64,000 nucleotides of DNA from Pontibacter silvestris (GTDB lineage: Bacteria; Bacteroidota; Bacteroidia; Cytophagales; Hymenobacteraceae). The position numbers and the translations under genes were made by a program. Under the pieces are notes generated by a model. The model was not told where the DNA came from. It saw only the letters and a program-made list of their open reading frames with translations, and made no database searches. Position 1 is the first letter of the stretch, and each line of letters begins with the position of its first letter. Positions 25,825 through 35,259 of the stretch are shown piece by piece. The stretch spans positions 1 to 64,000 of the forward strand of contig NZ_JAJJWI010000022.1 of NCBI RefSeq assembly GCF_020907275.1, in the 5' to 3' direction.

Positions 25825-25883
25825 GCTTACTTAAATTATAGAGCTATGTTTTCAGTAACTATAGCTCTATAATTTAAGTAAGC
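25825..25883. terminator. Long perfect hairpin after accA
   Basis: Arms 25825-25847 and 25861-25883 are exact reverse complements over 23 bp with a 13-base loop, starting directly after the accA stop. There is no strong T-run, so termination or mRNA end protection are both possible. Confidence 0.7.
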
Positions 25884-25914
25884 CTATCTTACAACTTAAC
25901 TCTTTAATTCTGCG

Positions 25915-26757
25915 ATGAAGTTACACGTAATCAACACAGGTCTTTTTAAACTAGATGGAGGGGCTATGTTTGGGGTGGTGCCTAAAACCCTTTGGCAACG
26001 CACAAATCCTGCTGATGAAAATAACCTGTGTACGTGGGCAATGCGCTGCCTGCTTATTGAGGATGGTAACAGGCTCATTTTAATTGATAATGGTATAGGT
26101 GATAAGCAGGATGCAAAGTTTTTCAGCCATTACTACTTACATGGTGATGATACACTTGAAAAATCACTAACGCAGGCAGGGTTTTCTTTTGCCGATATTA
26201 CGGATGTTTTCCTCACACACCTTCACTTCGACCATTGTGGGGGTGGTGTAAAGTATAAAAATAGTGATAGAGCATTGGAACTGGTTTTTCCGAATGCTAC
26301 TTACTGGTCTAATGGTGATCATTGGAAATGGGCTACAGAACCAAACGCACGTGAAAAAGCATCTTTTCTGAAAGAAAATATTTTACCTATGCAGGAGAGT
26401 GGGCATCTAAAGTTTGTAGATGTTGAGGCAACTTCTCCATTTCCACAGTTTGATATTATTTATGCTGACGGGCACACAGATAAACAGATGCTGCCAATTA
26501 TTTCTTATAAAGGCCGCAGGATAGTTTATGTAGCAGATCTGCTTCCGTCTGTAGGGCATCTACCTTTACCTTATGTCATGGGGTATGACACGAGGCCTCT
26601 CTTAACCCTTCAAGAGAAGGCAGCCTTCCTTACAAAAGCTGCTGATGAAGACTATGTGCTGTTCCTGGAGCATGATGCTGTAAACGAGTGCTGTACGGTA
26701 AAGCATACAGAAAAAGGCGTACGCTTAGCAGAAACTTTTACGCTGAACGACCTATAG
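25915..26757 (+). CDS. MBL-fold metallo-hydrolase
   Basis: Metallo-beta-lactamase-fold hydrolase with a binuclear metal site. The motif THLHFDHCGG supplies His102, His104, Asp106 and His107; later ligands are probably the His in DGHTDKQM and the His in LEHDA near residue 262, and the Asp in YVADLLPS. Overall layout and length (280) resemble AHL-lactonase-like members. No signal peptide, so it is cytosolic. One base separates its stop from the patatin gene, so the two are co-transcribed. The substrate is unknown. Confidence 0.85.
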   Translation: MKLHVINTGLFKLDGGAMFGVVPKTLWQRTNPADENNLCTWAMRCLLIEDGNRLILIDNGIGDKQDAKFFSHYYLHGDDTLEKSLTQAGFSFADITDVFLTHLHFDHCGGGVKYKNSDRALELVFPNATYWSNGDHWKWATEPNAREKASFLKENILPMQESGHLKFVDVEATSPFPQFDIIYADGHTDKQMLPIISYKGRRIVYVADLLPSVGHLPLPYVMGYDTRPLLTLQEKAAFLTKAADEDYVLFLEHDAVNECCTVKHTEKGVRLAETFTLNDL

Positions 26758-26758
26758 C

Positions 26759-27529
26759 ATGCAGCAGATAGGTTTAGCACTTTCAGGGGGAGGAGCCAGA
26801 GGTATCGCACATTTAGGGGTACTAAAGGCTTTAGATGAACTAGGTATTAAACTCAGTGTTATTTCCGGTGTTAGTTCAGGAGCGATAGCAGGTGTTATGT
26901 ATGCCGCAGGTTTTAAGCCTGACGAAATTCTGAAACTGATAAAGGAGCTTAGTGTCTACAACATTATGAGACCAGCCTTTAAAATTGGTCTCATGCACCT
27001 CGAAGAGGTAGAGAAACTTTATATCAAGCACCTTGGGGCAGGCATAAAGTTTGAAGACCTTAACATCCCGGTTATTGTAAGTGCCACCGACATGAATGAA
27101 GGCATAACTGTCTACTATTCTTCAGGTGAGCTCATAAAGCCTCTTCTTGCTACTTCTGCTGTGCCGATATTGTATAAACCCGTATCGTTTGAGGGAAAGC
27201 TTCTGAACGATGGAGGTTTGCTCAATAACCTGCCTTTAGACCCTCTTTACAGCAACTGCGACATTAAAATAGGTGTTCATGTTAACCCCATTAACCATAA
27301 TGCGCATATAACCTCTATGCGTGGTATGATTGAACGCTCCGTGTTGCTTGCAATCAATAACAATGTAAAGCTTAGAATGCACCTTTGTGATTTACTTATA
27401 GAGCCTCAGGAGCTGAAGTATTATCGCTTAACTAATTTCAGAAAAGCAGATGAAATTTTTGAAATAGGCTATCGGTATACCCTGAACATGGAAAAACATA
27501 TACGGCAGTTAATTAAAAAATCACAATAA
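26759..27529 (+). CDS. Patatin-like phospholipase
   Basis: Serine lipid acyl hydrolase with a Ser-Asp dyad. The oxyanion-hole motif SGGGARGIAHLG starts at residue 9, the nucleophile Ser39 sits in GVSSG, and the Asp is Asp151 in the DGG motif (NDGGLLNN). Length 256 matches the short soluble RssA-like bacterial forms with no outer-membrane barrel. It follows the MBL-fold gene by one base, suggesting that both act on related substrates, perhaps lipids or lactones; that part is inference. Confidence 0.9.
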   Translation: MQQIGLALSGGGARGIAHLGVLKALDELGIKLSVISGVSSGAIAGVMYAAGFKPDEILKLIKELSVYNIMRPAFKIGLMHLEEVEKLYIKHLGAGIKFEDLNIPVIVSATDMNEGITVYYSSGELIKPLLATSAVPILYKPVSFEGKLLNDGGLLNNLPLDPLYSNCDIKIGVHVNPINHNAHITSMRGMIERSVLLAINNNVKLRMHLCDLLIEPQELKYYRLTNFRKADEIFEIGYRYTLNMEKHIRQLIKKSQ

Positions 27530-27605
27530 CTCATCTTTCCCAGGATCGTTTATATATATCAACCATTGTAGAAAGGCATATTATTGTTTTGATCAATCAA
27601 GTTGT

Positions 27606-28226
27606 ATGTATAAATATCTTTTACTGTTTTTACTGTTTTCTCCTGTTCTGACTTTAGCCCAGGAAAATGAGAGTTTTCTTATCAGAGGAAAAGTTAAACA
27701 AGGGTCCATAATGATTGGTGGTAACGCTGCCGGCTATTACAATAAAGTAAAGGACGACCTGTACGGTAGTTCTTACGAAGCAAATAAAATCTGGCTAGAA
27801 ATCAGAGCTAAAAACGGCTACTTTATCAGGCATGACTGGGCAATCGGACTTGATATTTCACTGCACCACGAGAGCCAGAACATTACTACAGCTGCCGTTA
27901 GACATCCGTTAAGAGAAACATCTCTAATCTTTGGACCTTTTACACGTTATTATCTAGCAGGTGCATTCTTTGGAGAGTTTATGGTAGGTGTAGGCCTCCA
28001 CGACTTCTCAAGTGGTCCAAATAATAACATAGTAGCTTCTAACTTGGGAGTTGGCTATTCTTATTTCATAAACCAGCAACTAGCGGTGGAGCCAATTTTA
28101 TCTTTTCGGTACCAAAGAGACGTATATCATAGCCAACGCCGTGTTAGTTACGGCCCCATGATAGGTATAGGCGTACAGGCATTTCTGCTGCGTCAAAGGT
28201 CACACATCATCAAGAGAGGCTTATAA
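27606..28226 (+). CDS. Predicted outer-membrane beta-barrel protein
   Basis: The N terminus MYKYLLLFLLFSPVLTLAQ is a signal peptide. The rest (about 187 residues) has alternating aromatic and polar residues typical of an eight-stranded barrel of the PorT or OmpA-barrel type, with stretches such as GPFTRYYLAGAFFGEFMVGVGLHDF and NLGVGYSYFINQQLAVEPILSFRYQRD. The last residues are basic rather than the usual aromatic-terminal strand. No enzymatic motif. The role is unknown; family-level description only. Confidence 0.75.
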   Translation: MYKYLLLFLLFSPVLTLAQENESFLIRGKVKQGSIMIGGNAAGYYNKVKDDLYGSSYEANKIWLEIRAKNGYFIRHDWAIGLDISLHHESQNITTAAVRHPLRETSLIFGPFTRYYLAGAFFGEFMVGVGLHDFSSGPNNNIVASNLGVGYSYFINQQLAVEPILSFRYQRDVYHSQRRVSYGPMIGIGVQAFLLRQRSHIIKRGL

Positions 28227-28399
28227 TATATAATAGCTAAAACATTTGTTTCTATTGTTTCAGCTATCTGAGCTTACTGTTCTTTATGAGGAATGGTGTA
28301 ACTATTCCTTTTGATCCTCTCGCAAACATTTATTTTGTTCATCTGTACTGTACAAAAAGAAAAACTGATTAGTTTTGATTTACACTATTGTAATCATAC

Positions 28400-28951
28400 A
28401 TGTTTGGTAAACTTTTAGCAAAAATTATTTTTAAAGTATCAGGTTGGAAACTAGTAGGAAACCTGGCACCTGATCAGCGCAGATGTGTCATGATAGCTGC
28501 GCCACATACAAGCAACTGGGACTTTATATATGCCCGTGCTGCCTTCTTTCTAATGGATGCTCCCATTAAGGTTACTATCAAGAAAGAGTTCATGCGTTTT
28601 CCTGTTGGAGGCTTACTAAAGTCTATGGGGGCATTACCTGTTGACAGATCTAAAAATACTCGCATGGTTGATGCTATGGTACGCATCTTTAAAGAGACAC
28701 CAGGAGATATGTGTGTCATGGTAACACCAGAAGGCACCCGTAAATATCAGCCTCGTTGGCGTAAAGGCTTCTATCATGTCGCCTTAGGTGCAGGCGTACC
28801 AATAGTTCTGGGCTATCTGGATTATTCTAGAAAAGAGGCAGGTGTAGGGCCTTCTATCATGCCATCAGGTGACATAGAGGCAGATATGGAAAAAATAATG
28901 GCGTTTTACCGTACCAAAAAAGGAAAGTATCCTGAGCAGGGTGTACTTTAA
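28400..28951 (+). CDS. Lysophospholipid acyltransferase-like protein (PlsC family)
   Basis: Acyltransferase of the glycerophospholipid family. APHTSNWDF (residues about 34-42) is the H(x)4D catalytic motif, with His and Asp in place; VTPEGTRKYQPRWRKGFYHVALGAGVPIVLGYLDY contains the PEGTR phosphate-binding block. At 183 residues it is shorter than classic PlsC (about 240) and resembles a short subgroup annotated simply as 1-acyl-sn-glycerol-3-phosphate acyltransferase. It is probably membrane-associated. It stands alone and converges on smc. Confidence 0.85.
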   Translation: MFGKLLAKIIFKVSGWKLVGNLAPDQRRCVMIAAPHTSNWDFIYARAAFFLMDAPIKVTIKKEFMRFPVGGLLKSMGALPVDRSKNTRMVDAMVRIFKETPGDMCVMVTPEGTRKYQPRWRKGFYHVALGAGVPIVLGYLDYSRKEAGVGPSIMPSGDIEADMEKIMAFYRTKKGKYPEQGVL

Positions 28952-28993
28952 TTGAAGTACTAAATCAATACCTCTGCCATCACGTCTTAATAT

Positions 28994-29029
28994 AAAAAGC
29001 GGCTGCATTTTAAAGTGCAGCCGCTTTTT
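28994..29029. terminator. Bidirectional terminator between the acyltransferase gene and smc
   Basis: Arms 28994-29007 and 29016-29029 pair over 14 bp (AAAAAGCGGCTGCA with its complement), with A and T runs on both sides, as expected between convergent genes. Confidence 0.9.
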
Positions 29030-29064
29030 TTGAGGTTTCAATCAAACCTTTACTTTATGCCACG

Positions 29065-32000
29065 CTAAGCTATTTGTCGTAAATCAACGGGAATTACACG
29101 CGAAATACCCGCTTCAATCATCGTTATGCCATACATCACATCAGTTGATGCCATAGTTCGTTTGTTGTGCGTTACCACAATAAACTGGGAGTCATTAGAG
29201 AAGGTGCGGATAATGTTATTGAACTTATCAATATTTGCATCATCCAATGGTGCATCTACCTCATCAAAAATACAGAACGGTGCCGGCTTCAGTAGGTAAA
29301 TGGCGAAAAGCAGGGAAATAGCCGTTAGGGTTTTCTCACCACCTGAAAGTTGATTAATGGTCAGAGGGCGTTTACCTTTAGGTTGCGCCATAATTTCTAT
29401 TTTAGCTTCCAGAGGATTAGTAGGATCTGTAATAACCAGGTCACAGTTATCCTCATCTGTAAACAAGCTACGGAACACCCGGATGAAGTTTCCTTTAATC
29501 TGGTTAAAGGCTTCCATGAACTTTTCTTTTGCCACTGTATCAATCTCGTTGATGGTATTGATTAATGTGTTCTTGGCATTGATAAGGTCATTTCGTTGTT
29601 CAGTGATGAATTTGTTCCGCTCCTCAATCTCTGTATAGGCCTCAGCTGCCATGGCATTTACTGGCCCCATTTTATCCAGGCTAGACTTAACCGAGGATAT
29701 ATGAGTTTTCAGTTCATCATCAGATAAAGTAAACAGTTCGGTTGTCTCCAGTTCAGGGATAGGCTGAGACATGTCTTCCATTTGTATATTAAACTCAGCT
29801 CCCAAACGCTCCTGTACTGATACCAGCTTAATTTTAGTATCGTTAATTGTTTGCTGCATACGCATAAGAAGCTCATCAGAATTCTGGCGCTTGCGTTGTA
29901 ACTCACGAATTACCTTGTCTTTTTCGTCTAATTCTCCGCGCAGGCTAAAGTACTTTTTCTCTATATCCTCTAACTGATACCCAAACTCACGGCGGGCCTC
30001 TACCATGGTCTCTACTACAGCCTCATTATCATCTATAAAAGCAGTGGCTTCAGCAATTTCTTCCTCTGATTTTGCTAATTCCTGCTTCAGTCCCTCAATG
30101 CGGTCCTGGTTTGTTTCAACGGTTTTCTGTTTGTAACTGATTTCCTGCTGTAAACTGGCGTAGCGGTTTTTTAGTTGATGAAACTGAATGTTCTCCTGAT
30201 TATACATACCTGAGATTACTGCAATCTGCTCCTGCTGTTGCTCTATTTGGGATGTATAAACGGCAAGTTCTTCTTCCAGGCGCTTCAGCTCCTGCTGGTC
30301 TGCCTCAGCCTGGGGAGATACCTGCAGGCTTTGTTTGTGCAACTCATCGAGGCGCTGCTCAAGTTCTTCTTTCTTCTGGTTATAGTTTCTACGGTTTTGC
30401 TGATGTTGCTCATGCTTGATACGAACAGTTAGTAAATCCTGCTGTAGTTTAGAAACCTCCTTTTCCAGTACCTTGATGGCTTCTTTTTTAGACTCGCCTT
30501 TATAATTAAGTAAAATCTGGTTCTGCGTGTTAATCCGGCTCTGAAGCAGATCGGCTTGAGCGGTTAGCTCTTCGATTTCCTGCTCTAACTGCTCCAGGTT
30601 CTGCTTACGACCAAGGCGATTTCCATCAAACAGGCCTACAGAACCGCCAGAAAGGCTCAGCGGTTTTTTGATAGCAGAACCATCCTTTAAAATGATGGTG
30701 CGGTAGTCGCTGGAGTAAAGCTCATCCTCTTCATTGTCGCTGATGTACACATTGTTGAGCATGTACTTTAACAGGCTGCTGTATTTTTTATCCGCTGAAA
30801 CTACCTCATAAGCTGCCTCCAGATTGCCTTCGTTATATGTAGCAGTTGGCTCCAGTTCTTCAATCTCCGAAAGGATAATAAAGTTTGCCCGGCCTTTGTT
30901 CTCGCTCTTAAGTAATTCAATAGCCTCTACAGCATCTTCCAGGGTGTCTACCACAAAGAAGTTCATGTAAGGCTCCAGGTAACTTTCAATAAGAGGTTTA
31001 TAATCAGGCTTGCTAACTAAAATGTCAGATAGGAGAGGAGCAGGTTTTGCCCAGCTTTCAGACTTAGACAAGAACTTAATTGCTTCTGGAAAACCTTCCA
31101 TGTTCTCCACCAGAGACTTTGTCAGGTTATACTGGTTCTGTTTAGCATCAAGAGCCCTGTTAAGGTCAACCAGTTGCTCTTTTAGCGCCTCCATGTCACC
31201 CTCGGTTTTCTCTATATCTTGTAATAATGTTTCTTCCTTAGCTTGCAGTCGAACAAGTTCGGCAGTTTTGTCCTCCAGTTCCAGTTGTGCTTCCTGCAAC
31301 TGCTCTTCAAGTATACGTGCATCTTCATCAGCAGTAAGCTGCTGATGCTCCATGCGCACCAAGTCTTTGTTTATGTTTTGTATTTGAACCTCGCTAATCT
31401 CCAGTGACTTATTCAGCTGATAAACTTCGTTAAGTTTATTTTTCTGCTTTTGAGTAATCTCCTGTAAACTGTCCTGCAACGAGTCTCTCTGTTCGTTTGC
31501 CTCCTGAAGCTCTTCTTTTAAAGAACAAACCTGCTCTTCAGCTTCAGCAAAACTACCCTGAACTGTTTCAAGTTCTTCACGCAGTTCGACTATGCTTTCC
31601 TGTGTGTGGTCAAGGTTAGCCGTATCCTGGCTTATCTGCTGGCGCAATTGCTGCATACGCTCCTGAAGAAAGGTGCTGCGTTCAGCCTTCAGTTTTATGT
31701 CATTTTCCAGCTGGCGCAGCTTAGCCGTTTGCACCTGCATGGTTTTCTGCATTTCGCCTAGCTGCTCCTGTGTCTGGTTTAGCTCTGCTTTTTGATCTGC
31801 AATAGCCTCTTCAGCCTCTGTTACTGTTATTATATATCCCTCTTTTAACTGGGACTCATTTTGAACATCCTGCTCCAGGCGCTGTAGTGTCTCCTGGTAT
31901 TGGGTAATATTACGGCGTGCATATTCCAGGCTATGCTTTTTATAGTCATCCTTTAACTGGAAATACTTAATTGCCTGTTTTGCTTGCCGCTCCAGTGTTT

Positions 32001-32607
32001 TCATGTTCTTTCCAATCTCGAACAACACATCTTCCAGGCGCTCCAGGTCAGCATCTGTTTCTTCCAGCTTTTTCAGCGTTTGCTTTTTTCGTACCCTGAA
32101 CTTTGAGATTCCGGCAGCTTCTTCGAACAGCAATCGGCGAGAGTTCTCCTTATCATTCAGTATCTCGTCTACCATCTTCAGTTCAATAATAGCATAGCTA
32201 TCAGACCCAATTCCTGTGTCCAGGAAAAGTTCGTTGATATCTTTCAGACGACAGGCAACACCATTAAGCATGTATTCGCTATCGCCATTGCGGTGATACT
32301 TGCGGGTAACAGTTACTTGTGAGTATTCAGTAGGAAGTACACCTCTGTTGTTGTCAAAGGTGATGGACACCTCAGCCATTTGTACAGGCTTTCGGGTTTT
32401 GGAACCGTTGAAAATAACGTTCTCCATTTTGTCAGAGCGGAGGTTACGTGTTTTCTGCTCCCCCAGCACCCAACGTATGGCATCTACCACATTAGACTTG
32501 CCACAGCCGTTAGGCCCGACAATGCCTGTAATCCCTTCGTCAAAATTAATGACGACACGGTCGCCAAAACTTTTGAACCCTCTAATTTCTAGTTTTGATA
32601 CTTGCAT
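29065..32607 (-). CDS. smc: Chromosome segregation ATPase SMC
   Basis: Structural maintenance of chromosomes protein for chromosome compaction and segregation. The N-terminal head has Walker A GPNGCGKSN at residues 31-39. Two long coiled-coil arms, very rich in Glu, Gln and Leu, flank the hinge (about residues 500-680, including SKSESWAKPAPLLSDILV and LSGGSVGLFDGNRLG). The C-terminal head has the ABC signature NQLSGGEKTLTAISLLFA and Walker B FCIFDEVDAPLDDANI. At 1180 residues it is full length. No scpA or scpB is adjacent. A TATTTTTG box (minus strand, 32646-32639) upstream could be its -7 element. Confidence 0.97.
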   Translation of the reverse strand: MQVSKLEIRGFKSFGDRVVINFDEGITGIVGPNGCGKSNVVDAIRWVLGEQKTRNLRSDKMENVIFNGSKTRKPVQMAEVSITFDNNRGVLPTEYSQVTVTRKYHRNGDSEYMLNGVACRLKDINELFLDTGIGSDSYAIIELKMVDEILNDKENSRRLLFEEAAGISKFRVRKKQTLKKLEETDADLERLEDVLFEIGKNMKTLERQAKQAIKYFQLKDDYKKHSLEYARRNITQYQETLQRLEQDVQNESQLKEGYIITVTEAEEAIADQKAELNQTQEQLGEMQKTMQVQTAKLRQLENDIKLKAERSTFLQERMQQLRQQISQDTANLDHTQESIVELREELETVQGSFAEAEEQVCSLKEELQEANEQRDSLQDSLQEITQKQKNKLNEVYQLNKSLEISEVQIQNINKDLVRMEHQQLTADEDARILEEQLQEAQLELEDKTAELVRLQAKEETLLQDIEKTEGDMEALKEQLVDLNRALDAKQNQYNLTKSLVENMEGFPEAIKFLSKSESWAKPAPLLSDILVSKPDYKPLIESYLEPYMNFFVVDTLEDAVEAIELLKSENKGRANFIILSEIEELEPTATYNEGNLEAAYEVVSADKKYSSLLKYMLNNVYISDNEEDELYSSDYRTIILKDGSAIKKPLSLSGGSVGLFDGNRLGRKQNLEQLEQEIEELTAQADLLQSRINTQNQILLNYKGESKKEAIKVLEKEVSKLQQDLLTVRIKHEQHQQNRRNYNQKKEELEQRLDELHKQSLQVSPQAEADQQELKRLEEELAVYTSQIEQQQEQIAVISGMYNQENIQFHQLKNRYASLQQEISYKQKTVETNQDRIEGLKQELAKSEEEIAEATAFIDDNEAVVETMVEARREFGYQLEDIEKKYFSLRGELDEKDKVIRELQRKRQNSDELLMRMQQTINDTKIKLVSVQERLGAEFNIQMEDMSQPIPELETTELFTLSDDELKTHISSVKSSLDKMGPVNAMAAEAYTEIEERNKFITEQRNDLINAKNTLINTINEIDTVAKEKFMEAFNQIKGNFIRVFRSLFTDEDNCDLVITDPTNPLEAKIEIMAQPKGKRPLTINQLSGGEKTLTAISLLFAIYLLKPAPFCIFDEVDAPLDDANIDKFNNIIRTFSNDSQFIVVTHNKRTMASTDVMYGITMIEAGISRVIPVDLRQIA

Positions 32608-32750
32608 TCGCGTTAGCGGAAACTCTATAAATTAAACTCAAAAATAAGAGGTTTTCTTTTATGATGTAGAATTTAGGTGAACTTGTCAGCTTTAAATTTA
32701 AATAAACACTGTACTATTACGCCATCTAACACATCAGGGCAGCAATAAGA

Positions 32751-32776
32751 TTCTCAGGAAGAAGTACTTCTGAGAA
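32751..32776. other. Hairpin between smc and the downstream divergent gene
   Basis: TTCTCAG and CTGAGAA pair around an 18-base core that contains the palindrome AAGTACTT. It lies in the divergent spacer and may be an operator or just a stem; no T-run follows. Confidence 0.35.
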
Positions 32777-32819
32777 ATGGTTTTAGGAGGCTGCTTGCCA
32801 TGGTTTCGGTCTTTTTTCT

Positions 32820-32827
32820 TAAATTTG
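32820..32827 (+). promoter_or_regulatory. Candidate -7 box for the 168-aa membrane-anchored protein
   Basis: TAAATTTG fits TAnnTTTG; a TTG lies at 32795-32797, 22 bases upstream. The box ends 16 bases before the ATG, so the leader would be short. Confidence 0.45.
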
Positions 32828-32843
32828 ATAAGATATTCGACCT

Positions 32844-33350
32844 ATGGAAGACATAAAGTTAATTTTAACTATACTTTTAGGTGTAGCTTATTTCCTGTTT
32901 ACTACCTGGCGCAAAGCTTTTAAAGACGACAAGCAAGAGGTGCCGTCTGAAGCTGAACAGCAAAGAAGTCAACCTGTGCCCCAGGTTAAAAAGCCTAATG
33001 CACCCAAGACCTCTTTTGAAGACATTATGCGTGAACTACAGCCCAAAATGGATCGGGCAGAAGAGGAGAAAAAAACGGTAACCGAAACAATTAAAGAGAA
33101 GGTTAAGCCAGTTATACAGCCGGAAAAGCAGCCTTTTTCTTATGAACAGCTGCCTGTACGTAAGCCAGTTTCGCTGGAAAAATATAACAGGGTAAAAGAA
33201 AGGGAGAAGCTTGAGCAAAGCAATGTTGAGTCCTATACAAAGGGCTCTCATACCATCAGAAGCCTTTCCTATGCTGAAATGCTTCGTAACCCAAAAGGCT
33301 TACGAGAGGCAGTTGTACTTTCTGAAATTTTTAACAGAAAGTATCATTAG
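32844..33350 (+). CDS. Hypothetical single-pass membrane protein, 168 aa
   Basis: Not a named family. Residues about 5-22 (KLILTILLGVAYFLFTTW) form one N-terminal membrane segment, and the remainder is a hydrophilic, charged cytoplasmic tail rich in Lys, Glu, Gln and Pro with a likely disordered middle. The C terminus IRSLSYAEMLRNPKGLREAVVLSEIFNRK looks helical and ordered; a similar ending is common in Bacteroidota hypothetical proteins of this shape. It is divergent from smc and monocistronic. Function unknown. Confidence 0.7.
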   Translation: MEDIKLILTILLGVAYFLFTTWRKAFKDDKQEVPSEAEQQRSQPVPQVKKPNAPKTSFEDIMRELQPKMDRAEEEKKTVTETIKEKVKPVIQPEKQPFSYEQLPVRKPVSLEKYNRVKEREKLEQSNVESYTKGSHTIRSLSYAEMLRNPKGLREAVVLSEIFNRKYH

Positions 33351-33422
33351 TTTCCATTTCTTAGTTTCTTGTAAAATAGAAAGTTATAAAAAAGCATTAA
33401 GCTAATACTTCAACTTTGATTT

Positions 33423-34322
33423 TTATTTGTAAGCTCTGATTAAGCCTCTCCTGAAATAAGGTGGTTTGATATCTTTATCGTAAATGTAGAGCATAAATCC
33501 AGTAGAATTTTCTGTTTTAAATCCTGATGAATGTAGCACTTTTGCTAAATGGGTTTCATCATTCTGCTTATGATAAGTTGTTATAGCTACTTTTAAATTA
33601 GAGTCTTTACTCAGTAACTCTTTACTTCCTTCGAGTAAATCTGCTTCAGCACCCTCCACATCAGCCTTTATAAAGTTTACGCTTTCTTTATCTTTGAAGA
33701 AAGCGTCCAGCGACAGATTGTGATGATCATTATTATTCGAAACATATTTATTAATAATTTCAACCTTCTCTTTCCAGGGAGCAAACGTAGCCTCCAAAGC
33801 TTCTATCCATTCTTCGTCCGTCTCAAAAAGATAAATTTTGCGAACTTGCTCTATTACTGACAGAGAAAAAATCCCTTCAGCAGCTCCGGCGTCTACCACT
33901 ACCTCACCTTTTTCAACTTTAAACTGATCTGTCAAATACTTATGAGGAGAAGCTTTATCTTGCTCCAAGAGCAGGTAGTTGAAGTTTCGCTTTATCTTTC
34001 TGTTGTTCCAGGTGCGCTTAAGGTAAAGTCTTTTGCCGTAAAAAAGTACATACCGTAAATCAATATCCGCGTCATTAAAGACTTTTATATAATAAAGGTT
34101 GTAGTTTTCAACAAAGTTGCAGGGAAATATGTGTAACGGGTTCTTATGTAGAAAATCCAATGCTTCTCTTTTATCATCTGTTATTTCATTATCTGGAATT
34201 TCCTTATAAAAGTTTAGGATATCATTTCTTAACTTTTTCCTATACGTGTTATCAAAGTAGATAACAAGCTGTTTTCTAAGTAGTACTGGAGTAATTTTCT
34301 TATACAGAAAGTTTAAAAACAT
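33423..34322 (-). CDS. FkbM-family SAM-dependent methyltransferase
   Basis: Class I methyltransferase probably modifying a glycan or small molecule. The SAM-binding motif I is VVDAGAAEGIFSLS near residue 155, followed by the acidic end of strand 2 in YLFETDEEWIEAL; DAFFKDKESVNFIKADVEGAEADLLEGS contains the FkbM family phrase around DVEGAE. The N-terminal 130 residues are basic and of unknown fold. No signal peptide. It is single, between terminator-like hairpins, and no sugar genes neighbour it. Confidence 0.85.
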   Translation of the reverse strand: MFLNFLYKKITPVLLRKQLVIYFDNTYRKKLRNDILNFYKEIPDNEITDDKREALDFLHKNPLHIFPCNFVENYNLYYIKVFNDADIDLRYVLFYGKRLYLKRTWNNRKIKRNFNYLLLEQDKASPHKYLTDQFKVEKGEVVVDAGAAEGIFSLSVIEQVRKIYLFETDEEWIEALEATFAPWKEKVEIINKYVSNNNDHHNLSLDAFFKDKESVNFIKADVEGAEADLLEGSKELLSKDSNLKVAITTYHKQNDETHLAKVLHSSGFKTENSTGFMLYIYDKDIKPPYFRRGLIRAYK

Positions 34323-34425
34323 ATACTAAAGTAATAGTTATATATTTTCCAATATAAGTTATTAATAGAGATTTAAAAAACGTTACAACATCTAGCGAGG
34401 CTTTCATGTTTTGACATTACAACTT

Positions 34426-34482
34426 ATATTCATAAAAATACCTCTTTCCAATATCATTGAAAAGAGGTATTTTTATGAATAT
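34426..34482. terminator. Long perfect hairpin after the DUF4159 gene
   Basis: Arms 34426-34447 and 34461-34482 are exact reverse complements over 22 bp with a 13-base loop. It lies 3' of the DUF4159 gene and 5' of the FkbM gene, both minus strand, with A/T-rich arms that end in T-runs. Confidence 0.75.
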
Positions 34483-34532
34483 TTACTTTAGCGTATTCTG
34501 CGGTTACTTTTTTATCTAACGAGATATCCAAT

Positions 34533-35198
34533 TTAGATATAGGAAATAAGAGCATAAAGAAGGATGTTAGCTCCCATCTGCAGTGCTTGCTGCCTTATGT
34601 CTTCCGGATCATTGTATACTTCCTGATCTTCCCAGCCATTCCCTAAATCTGTTTCATATGTATAGAAGCATACAAGACGCCCCTCATGCACAATTCCAAA
34701 ACCTTGTGGCGGCTTATTATCATGTTCATGTACTTTAGGTAAGCCATTCGTGAACATAAACTTTTGTTTATATATAGGATGATCAAAAGGAAGTTCTACA
34801 AACTCATACTCTGGAAACACCTTTTTCATTTCTTTACGGATAAACTTGTCTAAGCCATAATTGTCATCGATATGAAGAAACCCTCCGCTTAAAAGGTAAC
34901 TTCTCAAGTTTTTCGCTTCTGAATCTGAGAAAACCACGTTACCATGTCCTGTCATGTGCACAAAAGGATAGCTAAGTAGTTCAGGGCTGCCAACCTCTAC
35001 GACAGCTTCTTCAGGCGCTATATTCATGTTTAAGTTTTGATTGCAGAACTGTATAAGGTTAGGTAGCGAAGTTTTATTGGCATACCAGTCACCACCACCA
35101 TTATATTTAAGTCTTGCTATTCTGAAACTGTAATTGCGCTGTGCAATGAGCGGACTACATGTAAGTAGGAGCAGAATAATAACTATATATTTCTTCAT
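34533..35198 (-). CDS. Secreted DUF4159 domain protein
   Basis: Signal peptide MKKYIVIILLLLTCSPLIAQ. The mature part matches DUF4159: RIARLKYNGGGDWYANKTSLPNLIQF near the start, then SYPFVHMTGHGNVVFSDSEAKNLRSYLLSGGFLHIDDNYG, a GATase-like (ThuA-like) fold without an obvious catalytic Cys. In other Bacteroidota such proteins occur with MoxR and VWA genes or alone; here it is between rsmE and a hairpin. It is probably periplasmic. The biochemical role is unknown. Confidence 0.85.
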   Translation of the reverse strand: MKKYIVIILLLLTCSPLIAQRNYSFRIARLKYNGGGDWYANKTSLPNLIQFCNQNLNMNIAPEEAVVEVGSPELLSYPFVHMTGHGNVVFSDSEAKNLRSYLLSGGFLHIDDNYGLDKFIRKEMKKVFPEYEFVELPFDHPIYKQKFMFTNGLPKVHEHDNKPPQGFGIVHEGRLVCFYTYETDLGNGWEDQEVYNDPEDIRQQALQMGANILLYALISYI

Positions 35199-35259
35199 AG
35201 GAGTGCAAATTAATTTGATTAAGGTTCATCATATTTACACTCCATATAAGCTGGTTTTG

